Both the position numbers and the translations under genes were made by a program. A DNA stretch of 64,000 bases from an uncultured Sulfurovum sp. (GTDB lineage: Bacteria; Campylobacterota; Campylobacteria; Campylobacterales; Sulfurovaceae), in assembly GCA_913055205.1 (NCBI GenBank), contig CAJXJN010000008.1, positions 1 through 64,000 on the forward strand. The letters are read 5' to 3'. The first letter of the stretch is position 1. Every line of letters starts with the position of its first letter. Below the pieces are notes generated by a model. It worked only from the letters and a program-made list of their open reading frames with translations. It was not told the DNA's origin and did not search any database. Below, piece after piece: positions 63,566 to 64,000 of the stretch.

Positions 63566-64000
63566 ATGATTTTTTTTGAACCATAAATAATAAAATGCTG
63601 TCAAGATAAAGCCGAATCCTAACAGTATAGTAATAGTTTGCAGCGGCATTCCCCATTTGGCAGCATAACCGATAAAGAGTGCAGTGGTTACATTGGAGAG
63701 CATAAAGAACATGTCATTGTAGGAGATGATCCTTCCCATATACTCCTTTTCAGTCTCTTCCTGGATAAGGAGGTAAGTATATGACCAGAGTGTGGTAGTG
63801 AAAAAACCTGCGATAAAGAGAGAGATCAGTGAAATATAAAAATCAAACTGAAGAAGGGCCCAAAGAATGATCCCAAGACCTTGCAGGAGGAAGAAATAGT
63901 GCAAGGTATTTTTGTGTACCAGTTTAGAAATGAAAAATGGACCGGTCATAAGGGCAAGAGCTCTTATAGCATTTATCCATCCGATGGCTAAAGGTACTGC
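63560..64000 (-). CDS. MFS transporter, truncated by the window edge
   Basis: TM-rich; frame stays open beyond 63949 to 64000 (AVPLAIGWINAIRALALMTGPFF). Confidence 0.75.
   Translation of the reverse strand, partial: AVPLAIGWINAIRALALMTGPFFISKLVHKNTLHYFFLLQGLGIILWALLQFDFYISLISLFIAGFFTTTLWSYTYLLIQEETEKEYMGRIISYNDMFFMLSNVTTALFIGYAAKWGMPLQTITILLGFGFILTAFYYLWFKKNHL

Overview
This 64-kb window is a chromosomal segment of a Campylobacterota bacterium. Gene order and protein sequences look Sulfurovum-like, but I did not verify the taxonomy. Most of it is conserved backbone: aroQ-pepQ-folK-flhF, prs-lepA, metY-metX-xseB, rplU-rpmA-obgE-proB-fmt-birA-parA-parB-atpF'FHAGDC, exbB/exbD/tolA ... tolB-pal-cpoB, proC/proA, slyD-fabD-mtn-ttcA, rluD, trmB, ftsE-ftsX-envC, pyrH-rpoZ-spoT-tyrS, two tandem N-acetylmuramoyl-L-alanine amidases, and ppa. 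No rRNA, tRNA or CRISPR array was recognised. The accessory or decaying parts are: an integron-type integrase relic at the left edge; a FAD-oxidoreductase gene with one in-frame stop; a LysE gene with a homopolymer frameshift; a compact merA + merT-P cluster without a visible merR; and a truncated REP-associated tyrosine transposase (RAYT) relic. The RAYT relic lies about 50 bp from one of three dispersed palindromic repeats. Each repeat arm is 5'-GGAA plus a bulged hairpin, with compensatory changes between arms, as in a REP/BIME-RAYT ('REPtron') system. I consider this the most interesting structure here. Other leads are an orphan flhF followed by an SPOA-like gene where flhG/fliA/fliM/fliY normally sit, a signalling protein in which every phosphorelay module looks catalytically dead, and two unannotated small ORFs. 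One of these is a 35-aa single-TM peptide followed by a perfect 16-bp hairpin; the other is a 27-aa ORF coupled to both metX and xseB.
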